Assembly: GCA_025356715.1 (NCBI GenBank)
Contig: JANXRU010000176.1
Span: forward strand, 1-22,483
Reading direction: 5' to 3'
DNA from: Bacteroidota bacterium
GTDB taxonomy: Bacteria > Bacteroidota > Bacteroidia > B-17B0 > B-17BO
DNA length: 22,483 nucleotides
Shown: positions 7,060 through 18,100 of the stretch, piece after piece
Layout of the letters: each line of letters begins with the position of its first letter
How positions within the stretch are numbered: position 1 is the stretch's first letter
Notes under the pieces: model-generated
Database searches by the model: none
Told to the model about the DNA's origin: nothing
What the model saw: the letters and a program-made list of their open reading frames with translations, nothing else
Made by a program: the position numbers and the translations under genes

Positions 7060-7410
7060 TTATTTTAAACGATTAGTTTTAGTATCTGGAAAAACAACCC
7101 AAGGTTTAAATGTTTTAGCTGTTTCAAAATCCATATTGGCATAAGAAATAATAATAACCACATCGCCTAAACTCACGCGCTTAGCCGCAGGCCCGTTTAA
7201 ACAAATAACCGCAGAGCCTCTGTCGCCTTTTAAAACATAGGTAATAAAACGTTCTCCATTATTTTTATTTAAAATATGTACTTGTTCGTTTTCGATTAAG
7301 TTGGCAGCATCCATCAAATCTTCATCGATGGTAATGCTTCCTATATAGTCTAACTCAGCTTGCGTTACTGTAACGCAGTGCAGTTTAGATTTCATTACTT
7401 GAATTTGCAT
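7060..7410 (-). CDS. panD: Aspartate 1-decarboxylase (pyruvoyl enzyme)
   Basis: PanD makes beta-alanine from aspartate for pantothenate and CoA. The self-cleavage site Gly24-Ser25 lies in [18 protein letters not shown], where Ser25 becomes the pyruvoyl group. The catalytic-site Lys9 (in MKSKLH) and Tyr/Asn landmarks, and [13 protein letters not shown] near residue 72, are also typical. Starting at 7410 gives 116 residues and canonical numbering; an adjacent Met at 7413 would add one residue. The minus-strand gene is followed by the YbhN-like gene after 4 bases. The other pan genes are absent from the window. Confidence 0.95.
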   Translation of the reverse strand: MQIQVMKSKLHCVTVTQAELDYIGSITIDEDLMDAANLIENEQVHILNKNNGERFITYVLKGDRGSAVICLNGPAAKRVSLGDVVIIISYANMDFETAKTFKPWVVFPDTKTNRLK

Positions 7411-7465
7411 CATGGGGTAAATGTACTAAAAAAGTGAACAATGTAATAGTTAAAACATGCCAATA

Positions 7466-7924
7466 TTAAAGGCTAAATTGCTCAAAATGATGTTCAATAT
7501 GTTTGTAGAATTGATTACTCCATTGTTGTGCTGTTAAATGGCCAAATGCTTGATTATTCCTTCCGTCAAAATAAACGGCACCTTTAGCTTCAGTATCTAT
7601 TATATTAGCAATTAGAACAGATTTTTCTTTTTCAAAATCACGAACGTCAGCAATAATAAATTCTTTTCCAGTGCGAGAATTACGAGGGTATGGTTTTTCG
7701 CCAGTTACAATCTCTTTAATAAATGATTTTAGCATCCATTTCATAAAAAAATTTGGGTTAGTTTTTTTACGATGGTAAGCTAAATCATAGGTTACATTAA
7801 GATGCGCTAACATTTGCGCGGCACTCATTTTGCCCCAAACAGGCTTGGTTTCATTAGTTAGTTTATTTAAACGATCTAAATGTTGTTGCGTGGTTTTAGG
7901 GTCAAAAGTGCTTGGTAATGCCAT
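7466..7924 (-). CDS. DinB-superfamily / DUF1569 protein
   Basis: The 152-residue soluble protein begins with FDPKTTQQHLDRLNKL and has GKMSAAQMLAHLNVTYD, then HLTAQQWSNQFYKHIEHH at the end. This is the pattern of DUF1569 proteins in the DinB four-helix-bundle superfamily. His41, His129 and the His142/145/146 cluster are candidate metal ligands. DinB-like proteins are often metal-dependent thiol transferases or stress-induced proteins, but no activity can be assigned here. It lies between lgt (9-base gap) and panD (about 55-base gap) on the same strand. Confidence 0.8.
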   Translation of the reverse strand: MALPSTFDPKTTQQHLDRLNKLTNETKPVWGKMSAAQMLAHLNVTYDLAYHRKKTNPNFFMKWMLKSFIKEIVTGEKPYPRNSRTGKEFIIADVRDFEKEKSVLIANIIDTEAKGAVYFDGRNNQAFGHLTAQQWSNQFYKHIEHHFEQFSL

Positions 7925-7933
7925 AAACGGTGT

Positions 7934-8809
7934 TTAATTAAGGATTGATTTTTCTTGTTGTGTTTCTAATTCAATTGGAAGATGTTTGCCTAATTTTTTT
8001 GACCTAATCATCATATAAATACCTATTAAAATAAAAGGAATACTCAGAATTTGCCCATTATTAATAATTTGGTTCGCCTCTGAACTCACTTGATTTTCTT
8101 TTAAAAACTCTATAAGGAATCTAAAGGAAAACATGATGACACAATGAAGTCCAAACATAAAACCTTTACCAAAGCTATCGCGCTTGTTTTTCCAAAGCCA
8201 ATAAAAGAAGATGAAAAGAGCTATATAAAATAAGGCTTCATATAATTGTGTTGGGTGACGAACTGGTATTTCAATACCTGCTTGATGAAACGCGATAGAG
8301 TCGTCGTCATTATTTAAAAATTTAAACCCCCAAGGTAATGTGGTGGCTTTTCCAACAATTTCAGAATTCATTAAATTTCCGAAACGAATCATAAAAGAAG
8401 CGAAAGGAACCACCACTACTAATCGGTCAAACAACCACATCCATTTTTCTTTGGTACTTCTGCAATATAACCACATGCCAATAATAATTCCGATGGCACC
8501 GCCATGACTTGCTAATCCGCCTTCATAAACTTTTAAAATATCTAAAGGATTGGCTAAGTAATATTCGGGTTGGTAAAATAAACAATGCCCAACTCTTGCA
8601 CCTAAAATAGTAGCTACAACAATATATAGTGTCAACGAATCCAGCTGTTTGTCGGTTCTTCCTTCGGCTTTGAAAATCCGATTCATAAAAAAATGACAGC
8701 CAATAAATGCCAAAGCCCAAGAAAGTCCATACCACCTTACTGGCCAATCAATAAAAGGGATTGTAAAAATATCAGGACTTGGATTCCAGGTAATAAAAAG
8801 TTGTTGCAT
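7934..8809 (-). CDS. lgt: Prolipoprotein diacylglyceryl transferase
   Basis: Lgt moves the diacylglyceryl group from phosphatidylglycerol to the lipobox cysteine of prolipoproteins at the inner membrane. The 291-residue polytopic protein has WYGLSWALAF near the N-terminus and the essential SHGGAIG (His102). The Lgt signature is present as IRFGNLMNSEIVG (Arg142, Asn145, Asn148, Glu150), with RHPTQLYE at residues 185-192 and RFLIEFLKENQ at 231-241. The length and about seven hydrophobic segments are normal. It lies in the minus-strand run after the small secreted protein. A lipoprotein likely to be one of its substrates is encoded at 18680-21142. Confidence 0.97.
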   Translation of the reverse strand: MQQLFITWNPSPDIFTIPFIDWPVRWYGLSWALAFIGCHFFMNRIFKAEGRTDKQLDSLTLYIVVATILGARVGHCLFYQPEYYLANPLDILKVYEGGLASHGGAIGIIIGMWLYCRSTKEKWMWLFDRLVVVVPFASFMIRFGNLMNSEIVGKATTLPWGFKFLNNDDDSIAFHQAGIEIPVRHPTQLYEALFYIALFIFFYWLWKNKRDSFGKGFMFGLHCVIMFSFRFLIEFLKENQVSSEANQIINNGQILSIPFILIGIYMMIRSKKLGKHLPIELETQQEKSILN

Positions 8810-8872
8810 CGTACGTAAATATAATTAATATTCTAGTTCTTAAATCTCCTTTAAAATGAACATGATTAAAAG

Positions 8873-9613
8873 TTAATAAACATAATCTTTTAATTCTGAA
8901 CTCATTTTAAAACTACTATTCTTTAAATAAAACTCCTGCAGTCGTTCGTTAAAATCTTTCATATACTGTCTATAATTTTTTACGATTAATCCTTTTTGAA
9001 AATACGGAAATGGTTTATGAACTTGAATAAAATAACGATTTTTAATCACTATAAAAACATCTCTAAAAATTGTTCCACTCTCAACTGCTTGTTGAGCGGA
9101 AGACTCACGAACAATACCTAAAGAAGAATTATAAATACCCCCTTGTTCCGCTATTAAATAAAAGTTAGCCGTACAAACAATTGTTGGATCTACAACCAAA
9201 TTGGAATCAACAAAAATGCCTTCTAAATGTTTATGCTTCACCGAATCTGAACAATCTGAATTGAAAAAATAAACGGGACAAAAATTAAATTCTTGTTTGT
9301 AGGCTCTCATAATCGCTTTGTTTTTAAGCTGAATCTCTCTTTCCACTTGAGTTGCTAAATCTATATTCCCTGCTTTTTTTAATTTTGAAATAGTTCCCGC
9401 ATTCGTTCTTAGTCTTATTAAGAGAGCGCCAGTTTTCAATAAATTGATTTGAGCTTTTGCCACATCAAAGCGTAATTGATTAAAATTAGTATAAGATGAA
9501 TCTCCTTTGTATTCATTATACACGGGAGGTTTTACGCCTTCGTCTTGTGAAAAACAGATGCGAGCATTAAAAACAAAAAAGAGTAAAACGAACTTACTTA
9601 ATATCTGAACCAT
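8873..9613 (-). CDS. Hypothetical secreted protein
   Basis: I do not recognise the family. The start at 9613 is chosen because it opens a plausible signal peptide (MVQILSKF, a hydrophobic core, then CFSQ near residue 23). A longer frame from 9640 adds nine hydrophobic residues. The mature part of about 224 residues is mixed alpha/beta and includes a helical, basic stretch near [17 protein letters not shown]. Two cysteines near [14 protein letters not shown] could form a disulfide. The start overlaps the 3' end of metG by 20 bases, so the two are probably co-transcribed. A periplasmic or outer-envelope location is inferred from the signal peptide alone. Confidence 0.75.
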   Translation of the reverse strand: MVQILSKFVLLFFVFNARICFSQDEGVKPPVYNEYKGDSSYTNFNQLRFDVAKAQINLLKTGALLIRLRTNAGTISKLKKAGNIDLATQVEREIQLKNKAIMRAYKQEFNFCPVYFFNSDCSDSVKHKHLEGIFVDSNLVVDPTIVCTANFYLIAEQGGIYNSSLGIVRESSAQQAVESGTIFRDVFIVIKNRYFIQVHKPFPYFQKGLIVKNYRQYMKDFNERLQEFYLKNSSFKMSSELKDYVY

Positions 9614-11645
9614 TATGAAAATCAGGTTTAGTAGGAGCAATAAAACTTAATTCACCTTTAGTATTTGCAGCCATTAATATCATTCCCTGACTTTCAATGC
9701 CTTTTATTTTTCGTGGCGCTAAATTCACTAAAATACTTACTTGTTGCCCGATAATATCTTCTGGCTTATAATACGCTGCAATTCCACTAACAACAGTACG
9801 TTGATCAATGCCTGTGTCTATTTTCAGCTTTAATAATTTATCGGTTTTAGGAACTCGTTCGGCTTCTAAAATGGTTCCAGTACGAATATCCATTTTACTA
9901 AAGTCTTCGAAAGAGGTTTCTGGTTTTGCTGGCTCGATGGCTGTTACCATAGTCGTAGAAGCATTAGCTTCTTTACTATCTTCTAATTTTTTTACTTGTG
10001 TTTCCACTTCTGCATCTTCAATTTTTGCAAACAACAATTCATCTTTATTAATGATGTGTCCGGATGCCATATTTGAGGTTTGTTTAGCTGCATGCCACTT
10101 TAAAGTTGGCATATTTAGTAAGGCAAATAATTTTTGAGAAGTAAATGGAATAAAAGGTTCGCAAACAATGGCTAAATTACAAGTAATCTGTAAAGCAATG
10201 TTCATAACAGTTTTCACACGTTCTTCATCCGTTTTAATTAATTTCCAAGGTTCTGTTTCTGCTAGATATTTATTTCCTAGCCGAGCTAAATTCATCATTT
10301 CACTCAGCGCTTCTCTAAATCTAAATTGCTCAATGGATGCCGAAATTTTGTCAGGGAAAGACGCTAACTCTTCTAATACAATTAAATCTTCTTTGGTGTA
10401 GCGCTCAGCTGCTGGCACTTGTCCGTTGTAAAATTTGTGTGTTAAAACAAGTGTGCGGTTTACAAAATTGCCTAAAATGGCCACTAACTCATTATTGTTT
10501 TTCGATTGAAAATCTTTCCAAGTAAAATCATTGTCTTTGTTCTCAGGCGCATTGGCACATAAGGTGTAACGAAGCACATCTTGTTTATCTTTAAATTCCA
10601 ATAAATATTCGTGCAACCAAACCGCCCAATTACGAGAGGTAGAAATTTTATCACCTTCTAAATTTAAAAATTCATTAGCAGGAACATTGTCAGCGTTAAT
10701 AAAATCGCCATGTTCCATTAACATACTTTGAAAAATGATGCAGTGGAAAACAATATTATCTTTTCCAATAAAATGAATTAAGCGCGTGTCTTTATCTTTC
10801 CAATATAATTCCCAATCGTTAGGACGTAATTCTTTAGTGGCAGATATATAACCTATAGGCGCATCAAACCACACATATAATACTTTTCCTTCAGCGCCTT
10901 TTACAGGAACAGGCACTCCCCAATCTAAATCACGCGTCATGGAACGAGGCTGTAAGCCGTCACCACTGTCTAGCCAACTTTTACATTGCCCATACACATT
11001 GTTTTTCCAATCGGTATGTTTATCTAAGTAAGCTTGTATTTTTGGTTGTAATTTATCTAAAGGCAAAAACCAATTTTTAGTTTCTTTTAAGATGGGCTTG
11101 CTTCCGCTTAAAGTTGATTTCGGGTCAATTAAATCTGTTGGATTGAGCGTACTACCACATTTTTCACATTGGTCGCCATACGCATTTGGATTATCACATT
11201 TTGGACAAGTTCCAACAATATAGCGGTCGGCTAAAAATTGTTTTGCTTCATCGTCGTAATACTGTTCAGTAATTTGCTCAGTAAAAACGCCTTTATCATA
11301 TAATACCGTAAAAAAATCAGAAGCTGTTTGATGATGAATTTTACTGGATGTTCGAGAGTATACATCAAAAGAAATTCCAAATTCTTTAAAAGAATCTCCC
11401 ATCATTTTATGGTATTTATCTACTACATCCTGAGGTGTAATCCCTTCTTTTTTGGCTTTAATGGTAATAGGCACGCCATGCTCGTCACTACCACAGATAA
11501 ATAATATGTCTTCTCCTTTGCTACGTTTATATCTAACAAAAATATCAGAAGGCAAATAGCAACCTGCTAAATGGCCAATATGAACTGGTCCGTTAGCATA
11601 AGGTAATGCGGATGTAACAAGTGTGCGTTTATAAGTTTGAGCCAT
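9594..11645 (-). CDS. metG: Methionyl-tRNA synthetase with C-terminal tRNA-binding domain
   Basis: The class I synthetase charges tRNA-Met in the cytoplasm. Of the 683 residues, the catalytic core has HIGH at 22-25 and KISTS (the KMSKS loop) at 333-337. A zinc knuckle is formed by Cys147, Cys150, Cys160 and Cys163. The helical anticodon-binding domain contains [12 protein letters not shown] and GNFVNRTL. The last 95 or so residues (from [12 protein letters not shown]) form the OB-fold EMAP-II-like tRNA-binding domain, which promotes dimerisation and tRNA binding. It heads the minus-strand run and is divergent from the S66 peptidase, with a candidate promoter in the 75-base gap. Confidence 0.97.
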   Translation of the reverse strand: MAQTYKRTLVTSALPYANGPVHIGHLAGCYLPSDIFVRYKRSKGEDILFICGSDEHGVPITIKAKKEGITPQDVVDKYHKMMGDSFKEFGISFDVYSRTSSKIHHQTASDFFTVLYDKGVFTEQITEQYYDDEAKQFLADRYIVGTCPKCDNPNAYGDQCEKCGSTLNPTDLIDPKSTLSGSKPILKETKNWFLPLDKLQPKIQAYLDKHTDWKNNVYGQCKSWLDSGDGLQPRSMTRDLDWGVPVPVKGAEGKVLYVWFDAPIGYISATKELRPNDWELYWKDKDTRLIHFIGKDNIVFHCIIFQSMLMEHGDFINADNVPANEFLNLEGDKISTSRNWAVWLHEYLLEFKDKQDVLRYTLCANAPENKDNDFTWKDFQSKNNNELVAILGNFVNRTLVLTHKFYNGQVPAAERYTKEDLIVLEELASFPDKISASIEQFRFREALSEMMNLARLGNKYLAETEPWKLIKTDEERVKTVMNIALQITCNLAIVCEPFIPFTSQKLFALLNMPTLKWHAAKQTSNMASGHIINKDELLFAKIEDAEVETQVKKLEDSKEANASTTMVTAIEPAKPETSFEDFSKMDIRTGTILEAERVPKTDKLLKLKIDTGIDQRTVVSGIAAYYKPEDIIGQQVSILVNLAPRKIKGIESQGMILMAANTKGELSFIAPTKPDFHNGSDIK

Positions 11646-11682
11646 ACTATTTTAAATGAAGAGAAATTGCTGTAAAATTGTG

Positions 11683-11709
11683 TAAAGATAACATTTAACA
11701 GGAATACAA
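11683..11709 (-). promoter_or_regulatory. Candidate metG promoter (Bacteroidota type)
   Basis: Read on the minus strand, TTG (complement of 11707-11709) is followed after 16 bases by TATCTTTA (complement of 11683-11690), close to the TAnnTTTG -7 element of Bacteroidota. It lies about 37 bases before the metG start. The same TATCTTTA occurs upstream of the M16 peptidase gene, which supports the call. Confidence 0.4.
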
Positions 11710-11771
11710 AAACGTAAAAAATGCCATTATTTAGCCAACGTAAATTGGATGTAATGGGTGTTAAAAATCAC

Positions 11772-12668
11772 ATGATACAAATACCCGCTTATTTAAAAAA
11801 AGGAGATACTGTGGCGATCATTGCTACAGCCCGTAAAATCAGTAAAGAAGAAATTAACCCAACTATTGAATTTTTGGAGAGTTATGGTTTAACGGTAATT
11901 TGTGGCGAACATTTATTTAAAACAGAAAATCAATTTGCGGGTTCTGACGCAGAGCGTTCGGCTGATTTACAATGGGCCTTAGACAACAAAAACATTAAAG
12001 CAATTATTATTGCGCGTGGCGGGTATGGAACGGTAAGGCTTTTAGATCACATTGATTTTACAGAGTTTCAAAAACACCCCAAATGGTTAGTGGGTTATAG
12101 CGACGTCACGGTTTTACATAGTGCAATCCATCATTTAGGCATTGCCTCTTTACATGCAACGATGCCTCTAAATTTTTCTAAAAACACAGAAGCTACTAAA
12201 AGCTTGATGGATGCTTTGTTTGGAATACATCATCAAGTCAGCATCGATTCTCATTTCTTAAATAAAGTTGGAACAGCTACTGGCGAATTAGTTGGCGGAA
12301 ATTTATCTCTGCTTTATGCGCTTTCAGGAACACCTTATGATATTGATACGAAAGGAAAGATTTTATTTATAGAAGATTTGGATGAATACTTGTATCATGT
12401 TGATAGGATGATGATGCAATTGAAGTTATCGGGAAAACTAAAACACCTGAAAGCCCTTATTGTTGGTGGAATGACAGACATGAAGGATAATGCAATTCCT
12501 TTTGGTAAAATAGAAGAAGAAATTATTTTGGATGCCGTTAAGGAGTATAGTTTTCCGGTATGCTTTGATTTCCCAGCCGGACACATTGATAGAAACCTAG
12601 CTTTATATTTTGGAAAAGATATAGAACTCAATGTTGAATCAAGAACCACTACTTTAAAATTTTTATAG
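11772..12668 (+). CDS. LD-carboxypeptidase, peptidase family S66 (LdcA/MccF-like)
   Basis: The start at 11772 (MIQIPAYLKKGDTVAI) matches where S66 proteins usually begin. In-frame Mets at 11721 and 11754 would add 17 or 6 residues. The 298-residue product has ARGGYGTVRLLDHID, the nucleophile Ser110 in LVGYSDVTVLH, Glu201 in LFIEDLDEYLY and His271 in PAGHIDRN, a complete Ser-Glu-His triad. LdcA releases the terminal D-Ala from murein tetrapeptides during cell-wall recycling, while the MccF branch cleaves microcin C-type conjugates. No signal peptide is seen, which fits a cytoplasmic recycling enzyme. It is divergent from metG and converges with the CoaD-like gene, 11 bases apart. Confidence 0.92.
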   Translation: MIQIPAYLKKGDTVAIIATARKISKEEINPTIEFLESYGLTVICGEHLFKTENQFAGSDAERSADLQWALDNKNIKAIIIARGGYGTVRLLDHIDFTEFQKHPKWLVGYSDVTVLHSAIHHLGIASLHATMPLNFSKNTEATKSLMDALFGIHHQVSIDSHFLNKVGTATGELVGGNLSLLYALSGTPYDIDTKGKILFIEDLDEYLYHVDRMMMQLKLSGKLKHLKALIVGGMTDMKDNAIPFGKIEEEIILDAVKEYSFPVCFDFPAGHIDRNLALYFGKDIELNVESRTTTLKFL

Positions 12669-12679
12669 AACCTTTTTAT

Positions 12680-13285
12680 CTAGTCCAATAAATAACTTTG
12701 ATGCTTATTGAATTTTTCAAGTGTTCTGATACCTGAAGAACTGATGTGCTCAAACTCCTTATCACAAAAAATATTGATAATATTAATATCTGGTTTTAAT
12801 TCTTGAATATATCGGTATTGATTTTGTTCGTATTGAAAATCAGTGGAGTTTCTTAAACCGCGTACTACCGTTACATCATACCCTAATGAATCAACGTAGT
12901 CGGTTACTAACCCATTATATTCAGCTTGTTGTCTGTTGCTAATGGTTTTAGGGATAGCCCAAGTTCTTTGTTCTTTATCAAGGTTTTTACCAAAGGCAAT
13001 AATAACTTTATCAAACAATCGTTCTGCTTTCTGTAATACGTTGTAATGACCTTTATGAAAGGGATTAAAGCTGCCTGCAAAAACCGCAATATTTGGTTTT
13101 GTTGTTTTTACGTAATCGTATAGTGCTTTTATATTAGGATTTGAAATTTGTTTTTCAAGAAAAAGTAATCGTTGTTTTTGATATTCCAAAAAATCAACGC
13201 GTTGATTTAATGAAAATTCTTTTCGCTCTAATGCTAATAAATCAGCAAAGGAAGAGGCAGAGTGTAAAGTGGTAAATTGTATCAT
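12680..13285 (-). CDS. CoaD-like adenylyltransferase with N-terminal extension
   Basis: Residues 66-187 resemble phosphopantetheine adenylyltransferase. FAGSFNPFHKGHYNVL carries the HxGH at 77-80, KVIIAFGKN follows, RGLRNSTDFQYE (142-153) matches the CoaD RGLR-DFxYE signature, and HISSSGIR (180-187) matches its SSS motif. Unlike normal CoaD (about 160 residues), it has a polar helical segment of about 65 residues in front and a short C-terminus. It may be the organism's CoaD or a divergent nucleotidyltransferase with another substrate; the sequence alone does not decide. Its ATG overlaps the stop of the M16 peptidase gene in ATGA, so translation is probably coupled. PanD, another CoA-pathway enzyme, is encoded 5 kb away. 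Confidence 0.8.
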   Translation of the reverse strand: MIQFTTLHSASSFADLLALERKEFSLNQRVDFLEYQKQRLLFLEKQISNPNIKALYDYVKTTKPNIAVFAGSFNPFHKGHYNVLQKAERLFDKVIIAFGKNLDKEQRTWAIPKTISNRQQAEYNGLVTDYVDSLGYDVTVVRGLRNSTDFQYEQNQYRYIQELKPDINIINIFCDKEFEHISSSGIRTLEKFNKHQSYLLD

Positions 13286-14523
13286 TTATTTTTCTTTAAA
13301 TAAAATAAGGTAGAGCAATTTTCTTTTCTTAAAATTAATTTAGCTTGTTCTTGTATTTGCTGAGCCGTTACCTTTTGATAATTCTCTATTTCTAAATTAA
13401 TCAAATTGGCATCACCTAAAAGTTCAGATATAGCAAGGTTTGTAGCCTTATTTAATACATCTGTTTCACTATATGTTACGGTTGATTCAACTTTGTTTTT
13501 ACATTTTTGTAATTCATCATCTTCAACTAATTGATTTTGCATTTTCTCAATTTCCGCATCAATTCCTGCTTCAGCTTCTTCTATAGAAATGTTATCATTT
13601 ACTTTACCCGAAATCACAAATAATCCTTTATCAAATTCACCCATCACATAAGCATGAATGTCAGAAAATAATTGTTTGTCTTTTATTAAGTTTTTATATA
13701 AACGAGAAGAGTTGCCACGTGATAATAAATCAGATAAAATATCTACTGTGTGGTATTCAGCATCTGTTCGGGCACACATACGATATGCGCGGTAGATTGA
13801 ATTTATTGGAACATCACGTTCAACCGTTAAACTTCTATATTCTGTTTGTGGTGGTTCGGCAGGTAAATTACGTTTAGGTTTAATGCCTGCATCTATTGGT
13901 TCAAACCATTTTTTGGCGAGTTGTTTTACTTGGTCAAACTCCACATCTCCAGCAACAACTAATACAGCGTTACTTGGATTGTAATGTAATTTAAAAAAGT
14001 CTTTTACATCAGCCATGGTCGCATCTTCTATATGCTTAATTTCTTTGCCAATAGTTGCCCATTTGTATGGATGCACCTTATAAATTAATGGTCTAAGCAA
14101 TAACCACACATCACCATAAGGCTGATTTAAATAGCGTTGTTTAAATTCTTCGATAACCACACTGCGTTGTACCTCTAAACTTTTAGCATCGAAGGCTAAA
14201 CTTAACATACGGTCACTTTCAAGCCAAAAGGCCGTTTCAATATTTTCTGAAGGAACGGTGCAATAATAATTAGTTATATCATTCGTCGTAAAGGCATTGT
14301 TTTCGCCGCCAACTAACTGTAATGGCTCGTCGTAATTAGGAATATTAACACTACCTCCAAACATTAAATGTTCAAATAAATGCGCAAAACCCGTTTTGTT
14401 TTCATCTTCATCTCGAGCGCCCACATCATAAATAATGTTTAAACACACCATGGGCGTGCTTTTGTCTTGATGAACAATAACCGTTAAATTGTTTTTGAGT
14501 TTATATTTTTCGAATTGAATCAT
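13282..14523 (-). CDS. M16 family zinc metallopeptidase (insulinase/pitrilysin type)
   Basis: The 413-residue protein has the inverted zinc motif HxxEH at 48-52 (AHLFEHLMFGG). The third ligand is expected at Glu125 or Glu126 in VVIEEFKQR. GGENNAFTTNDITNYY and the second M16 domain after about residue 170 (NAVLVVAGDV) complete the usual two-domain half-clam. No signal peptide is seen, so it may act in the cytoplasm or leave by another route. M16 peptidases degrade short peptides in an enclosed chamber, and many work as pairs with a second inactive subunit. No such partner lies here; the downstream gene, coupled by ATGA, is the CoaD-like protein. Confidence 0.93.
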   Translation of the reverse strand: MIQFEKYKLKNNLTVIVHQDKSTPMVCLNIIYDVGARDEDENKTGFAHLFEHLMFGGSVNIPNYDEPLQLVGGENNAFTTNDITNYYCTVPSENIETAFWLESDRMLSLAFDAKSLEVQRSVVIEEFKQRYLNQPYGDVWLLLRPLIYKVHPYKWATIGKEIKHIEDATMADVKDFFKLHYNPSNAVLVVAGDVEFDQVKQLAKKWFEPIDAGIKPKRNLPAEPPQTEYRSLTVERDVPINSIYRAYRMCARTDAEYHTVDILSDLLSRGNSSRLYKNLIKDKQLFSDIHAYVMGEFDKGLFVISGKVNDNISIEEAEAGIDAEIEKMQNQLVEDDELQKCKNKVESTVTYSETDVLNKATNLAISELLGDANLINLEIENYQKVTAQQIQEQAKLILRKENCSTLFYLKKNK

Positions 14524-14550
14524 AAATCTTTAGAGTACTTAATTTAAGGT

Positions 14551-14583
14551 TAAAGATAACAATTAAGCGATTAAACAGTCAAA
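14551..14583 (-). promoter_or_regulatory. Candidate promoter of the M16 peptidase operon
   Basis: Read on the minus strand, TTTG (complement of 14580-14583) is followed after 21 bases by TATCTTTA (complement of 14551-14558). This fits the Bacteroidota TTTG / TAnnTTTG layout with its usual spacing, and lies about 28 bases before the start codon. Confidence 0.5.
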
Positions 14584-14643
14584 AAAAGCGTAGTCGAAAA
14601 AACCAAAAATAAATTGAACTAAAGTATTAATTTTATAAAAGTT

Positions 14644-14988
14644 ATGGATATTTTAAATAAAATAAGACATTATGAATATTTGCATGTTGTTTTATGGCTT
14701 ATGAAAGATAGTTGTTGGATGCTTGGTCTGAAAATGCTTGGCACCATTATGATTGTTCCAACCATTGGTTTGGCTATATTGATAGTATATCATACCCGAA
14801 AAACGAACGATCGCTATATTAATTTAGCTATTTTGAGCTGGATAATAGCAAACAGTTTTTGGATGCTCATGGAGTTTTATAATTTATTAAATTACAAAGA
14901 AATTGCTTCCATTCCCTTTGCCTTAGGGTTTTTATTTGTGGGAATTTTCTATTACCAAATCATGGGCAAAAGAGGTAAGTCCTCATAA
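14644..14988 (+). CDS. Small hypothetical membrane protein
   Basis: The 114-residue protein has about three to four hydrophobic segments (near residues 14-22, 28-50, 59-75 and 89-106) and a basic tail. Two stretches look related, LWLMKDSCWMLGLKMLG and LSWIIANSFWMLMEF, which suggests an internal duplication around a W-x-D/N-S-x-W motif. I recall similar uncharacterised proteins in Bacteroidota but know no function. It is divergent from the M16 gene and followed by icmF after 118 bases; co-transcription with icmF is possible but unproven. Confidence 0.75.
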   Translation: MDILNKIRHYEYLHVVLWLMKDSCWMLGLKMLGTIMIVPTIGLAILIVYHTRKTNDRYINLAILSWIIANSFWMLMEFYNLLNYKEIASIPFALGFLFVGIFYYQIMGKRGKSS

Positions 14989-15106
14989 ATAATCTATCCT
15001 ACTCCTAATTTTTTTTATTTAAAACAGCTCGTAAAATCGACTAATTTCTTCTTTCAAAACAAGAAAAACACTTATATTAGTCAACTATATTTTAAAATTA
15101 TTTCCA

Positions 15107-18100
15107 ATGGAAACTACACCATATCAATCTAAACATAAAATTCGTATTGTAACAGCTGCCGCTTTATTTGATGGGCACGATGCGGCTATTAATATTATGC
15201 GTCGCATTATTCAATCGAGTGGGGCAGAGGTAATACATTTAGGTCACGATAGAAGTGCGCAAGAAGTGGTTAATTGTGCTATTCAAGAAGATGCCAATGC
15301 GATTGCTGTAACATCATATCAAGGCGGACACGTTGAGTATTTTAAATACATGTATGATTTGTTGAAAGAGCAAGGTTGCGAACACATCAAATTATTTGGT
15401 GGCGGTGGTGGCGTCATTCTTCCAACAGAAATTGAAGAATTGCATGCGTATGGCATTACACGTATTTACGCACCCGATGATGGACGATCAATGGGCTTGC
15501 AAGGAATGATTAACGATTTATTACGTCAGTGTGATTATGCTACTGGTACACATATTAAAAATGATGTAGATAAAATTGCAGAAAGAAATTACAAATCATT
15601 AGCCCGCATTATTTCAGCTGCCGAAAATTTTAATGAAGAAAACATTGGCTTGTTAAACGAATTAAAAGCAAAGGCAGAAAAATCTCAAACGCCTGTGCTT
15701 GGCATTACGGGCACTGGTGGTTCAGGAAAATCAAGTTTAGTAGACGAATTAGTGCGTCGTTTTTTAATTGATTTTAAAGATAAACAAATTGCGATTATTT
15801 CGGTTGATCCATCAAAACGTAAAACAGGCGGTGCTTTGCTTGGCGATAGAATACGCATGAATGCTATTAAAAATGATCGCGTGTATATGCGTTCGTTGGC
15901 TACTCGTCAAAGTAATTTAGCATTAAGTAAATATGTGCAAGATGCTGTTAACATTTGTAAAGCGGCGAATTTCGATTTAATTATTTTGGAAACGTCTGGT
16001 ATCGGACAATCGGATACAGAAATCATTGAACACTCTAACATGAGTTTGTATGTGATGACGCCTGAATATGGTGCTGCTACTCAGTTAGAGAAAATTGATA
16101 TGTTGGATTTTGCCGACATTATTGCTTTAAACAAATTCGATAAACGTGGTGCATTAGACGCTATTCGTGATGTCAAAAAACAATACAAACGCAATCACAA
16201 CTTATGGGAAATTGCAGATGAAGATATTCCAGTGTTTGGAACCATTGCTTCTCAATTCAATGATCCAGGCATGAACCGTTTATACAAAGCGGTAATGAAT
16301 AAAATGGTTGAGAAAACTGGTAATAAGGCTTTAGCTTCTCAATTTCATATCACCGAAGAGATGAGCGAAAAAATATATATCATTCCTCCTTCCAAAACAC
16401 GCTATTTATCAGAGATTTCGGAGAACAACCGTAATTACGATAAGAGAGCCAATGCACAAGCAGAGGTGGCTCAAAAATTATATGGTATTCAAAAAACCAT
16501 CGAAACGATTTCTGAATCTAAAATGGATGATAAAGATCGTTTGATTAAAGGGTTACAAGAAGCATTTGAAAAAACAAAATTAGATTTAGATCCCCATCAT
16601 TTATTAGTAATAGAAGGGTGGGAAGCAAAGAAGAAATTATACAGCAGTGAGTTTTATGAATTTAAAGTGCGTGATAAAGTGTTGAAAATTGAAACACATT
16701 ACGAATCTTTATCTCATTCAAAAATTCCCAAAATTGCTTCGCCAAAATATACATCTTGGGGAGATATTTTAAAATGGACGTTGCAAGAAAATTTTCCTGG
16801 GGATTTTCCTTACACAGCTGGTATTTATCCTTTCAAGCGCGAAGGCGAAGATCCAACCCGTATGTTTGCTGGCGAAGGTGGGCCAGAAAGAACAAATAAG
16901 CGTTTTCATTATGTAAGTAAAGGATTGCCTGCTGCTCGCTTAAGTACAGCATTTGATAGCGTAACGTTATATGGTAACGACCCAGATCACCGTCCGGATA
17001 TTTATGGTAAAGTTGGAAATAGTGGTGTAAGTATTTGTTGTTTAGATGATGCTAAAAAATTATACTCTGGTTTTAATTTAGCAGATCCAAAAACATCTGT
17101 ATCAATGACTATTAATGGGCCTGCGCCAACATTAGCAGCATTTTTTATGAATGCCGCTATCGATCAACAATGCGAGTTATACATCAAAGAACATAAATTA
17201 GAAAAAGAAGTAGAAGCAAAAATTATTGCTATTTATAAAGCAAAAGGAACAGTTCGTCCAACTTACCAAGGCGAATTACCTGAAGGTAACAACGGCTTAG
17301 GCTTAATGTTACTAGGTGTTACAGGCGACATGGTTTTGCCAAAAGATGTTTACGAAAAAATTAAAGCAACCACTTTATCGCAAGTACGTGGTACGGTGCA
17401 AGCAGATATTTTAAAAGAAGATCAGGCACAAAACACTTGTATTTTTAGTACAGAATTTAGTTTGCGTGTAATGGGTGATGTGCAACAATATTTCATCGAT
17501 CAAAAGGTACGTAACTTTTATTCGGTTTCTATCAGCGGTTATCACATTGCAGAAGCAGGAGCCAATCCTATTTCTCAATTAGCATTTACCTTAGCTAACG
17601 GTTTCACATTTGTAGAATACTACTTAAGTCGCGGAATGCATATTGATGATTTTGCGCCAAACTTATCCTTCTTCTTTAGTAATGGTATTGACCCGGAATA
17701 TTCTGTCATTGGTCGTGTAAGCCGTCGTATATGGGCTAAAGCTATGAAATTACGTTACGGTGGAAATGAGAGAAGTCAGATGTTGAAATATCATATTCAA
17801 ACTTCTGGTCGTTCGTTACACGCACAAGAAATTGACTTTAATGATATTAGAACAACACTGCAAGCGTTATACGCCATTTATGATAACTGCAATTCATTAC
17901 ATACAAATGCTTATGATGAAGCCATTACAACACCTACAGAAGAATCGGTTCGTAGAGCCATGGCTATTCAGTTAATTATTAATCGTGAGTTAGGTTTAGC
18001 TAAAAATGAAAATCCATTACAAGGTTCTTTCATCATTGAAGAATTAACCGACTTAGTAGAAGAAGCTGTATTAACTGAATTTGATCGCATCTCTGAACGT

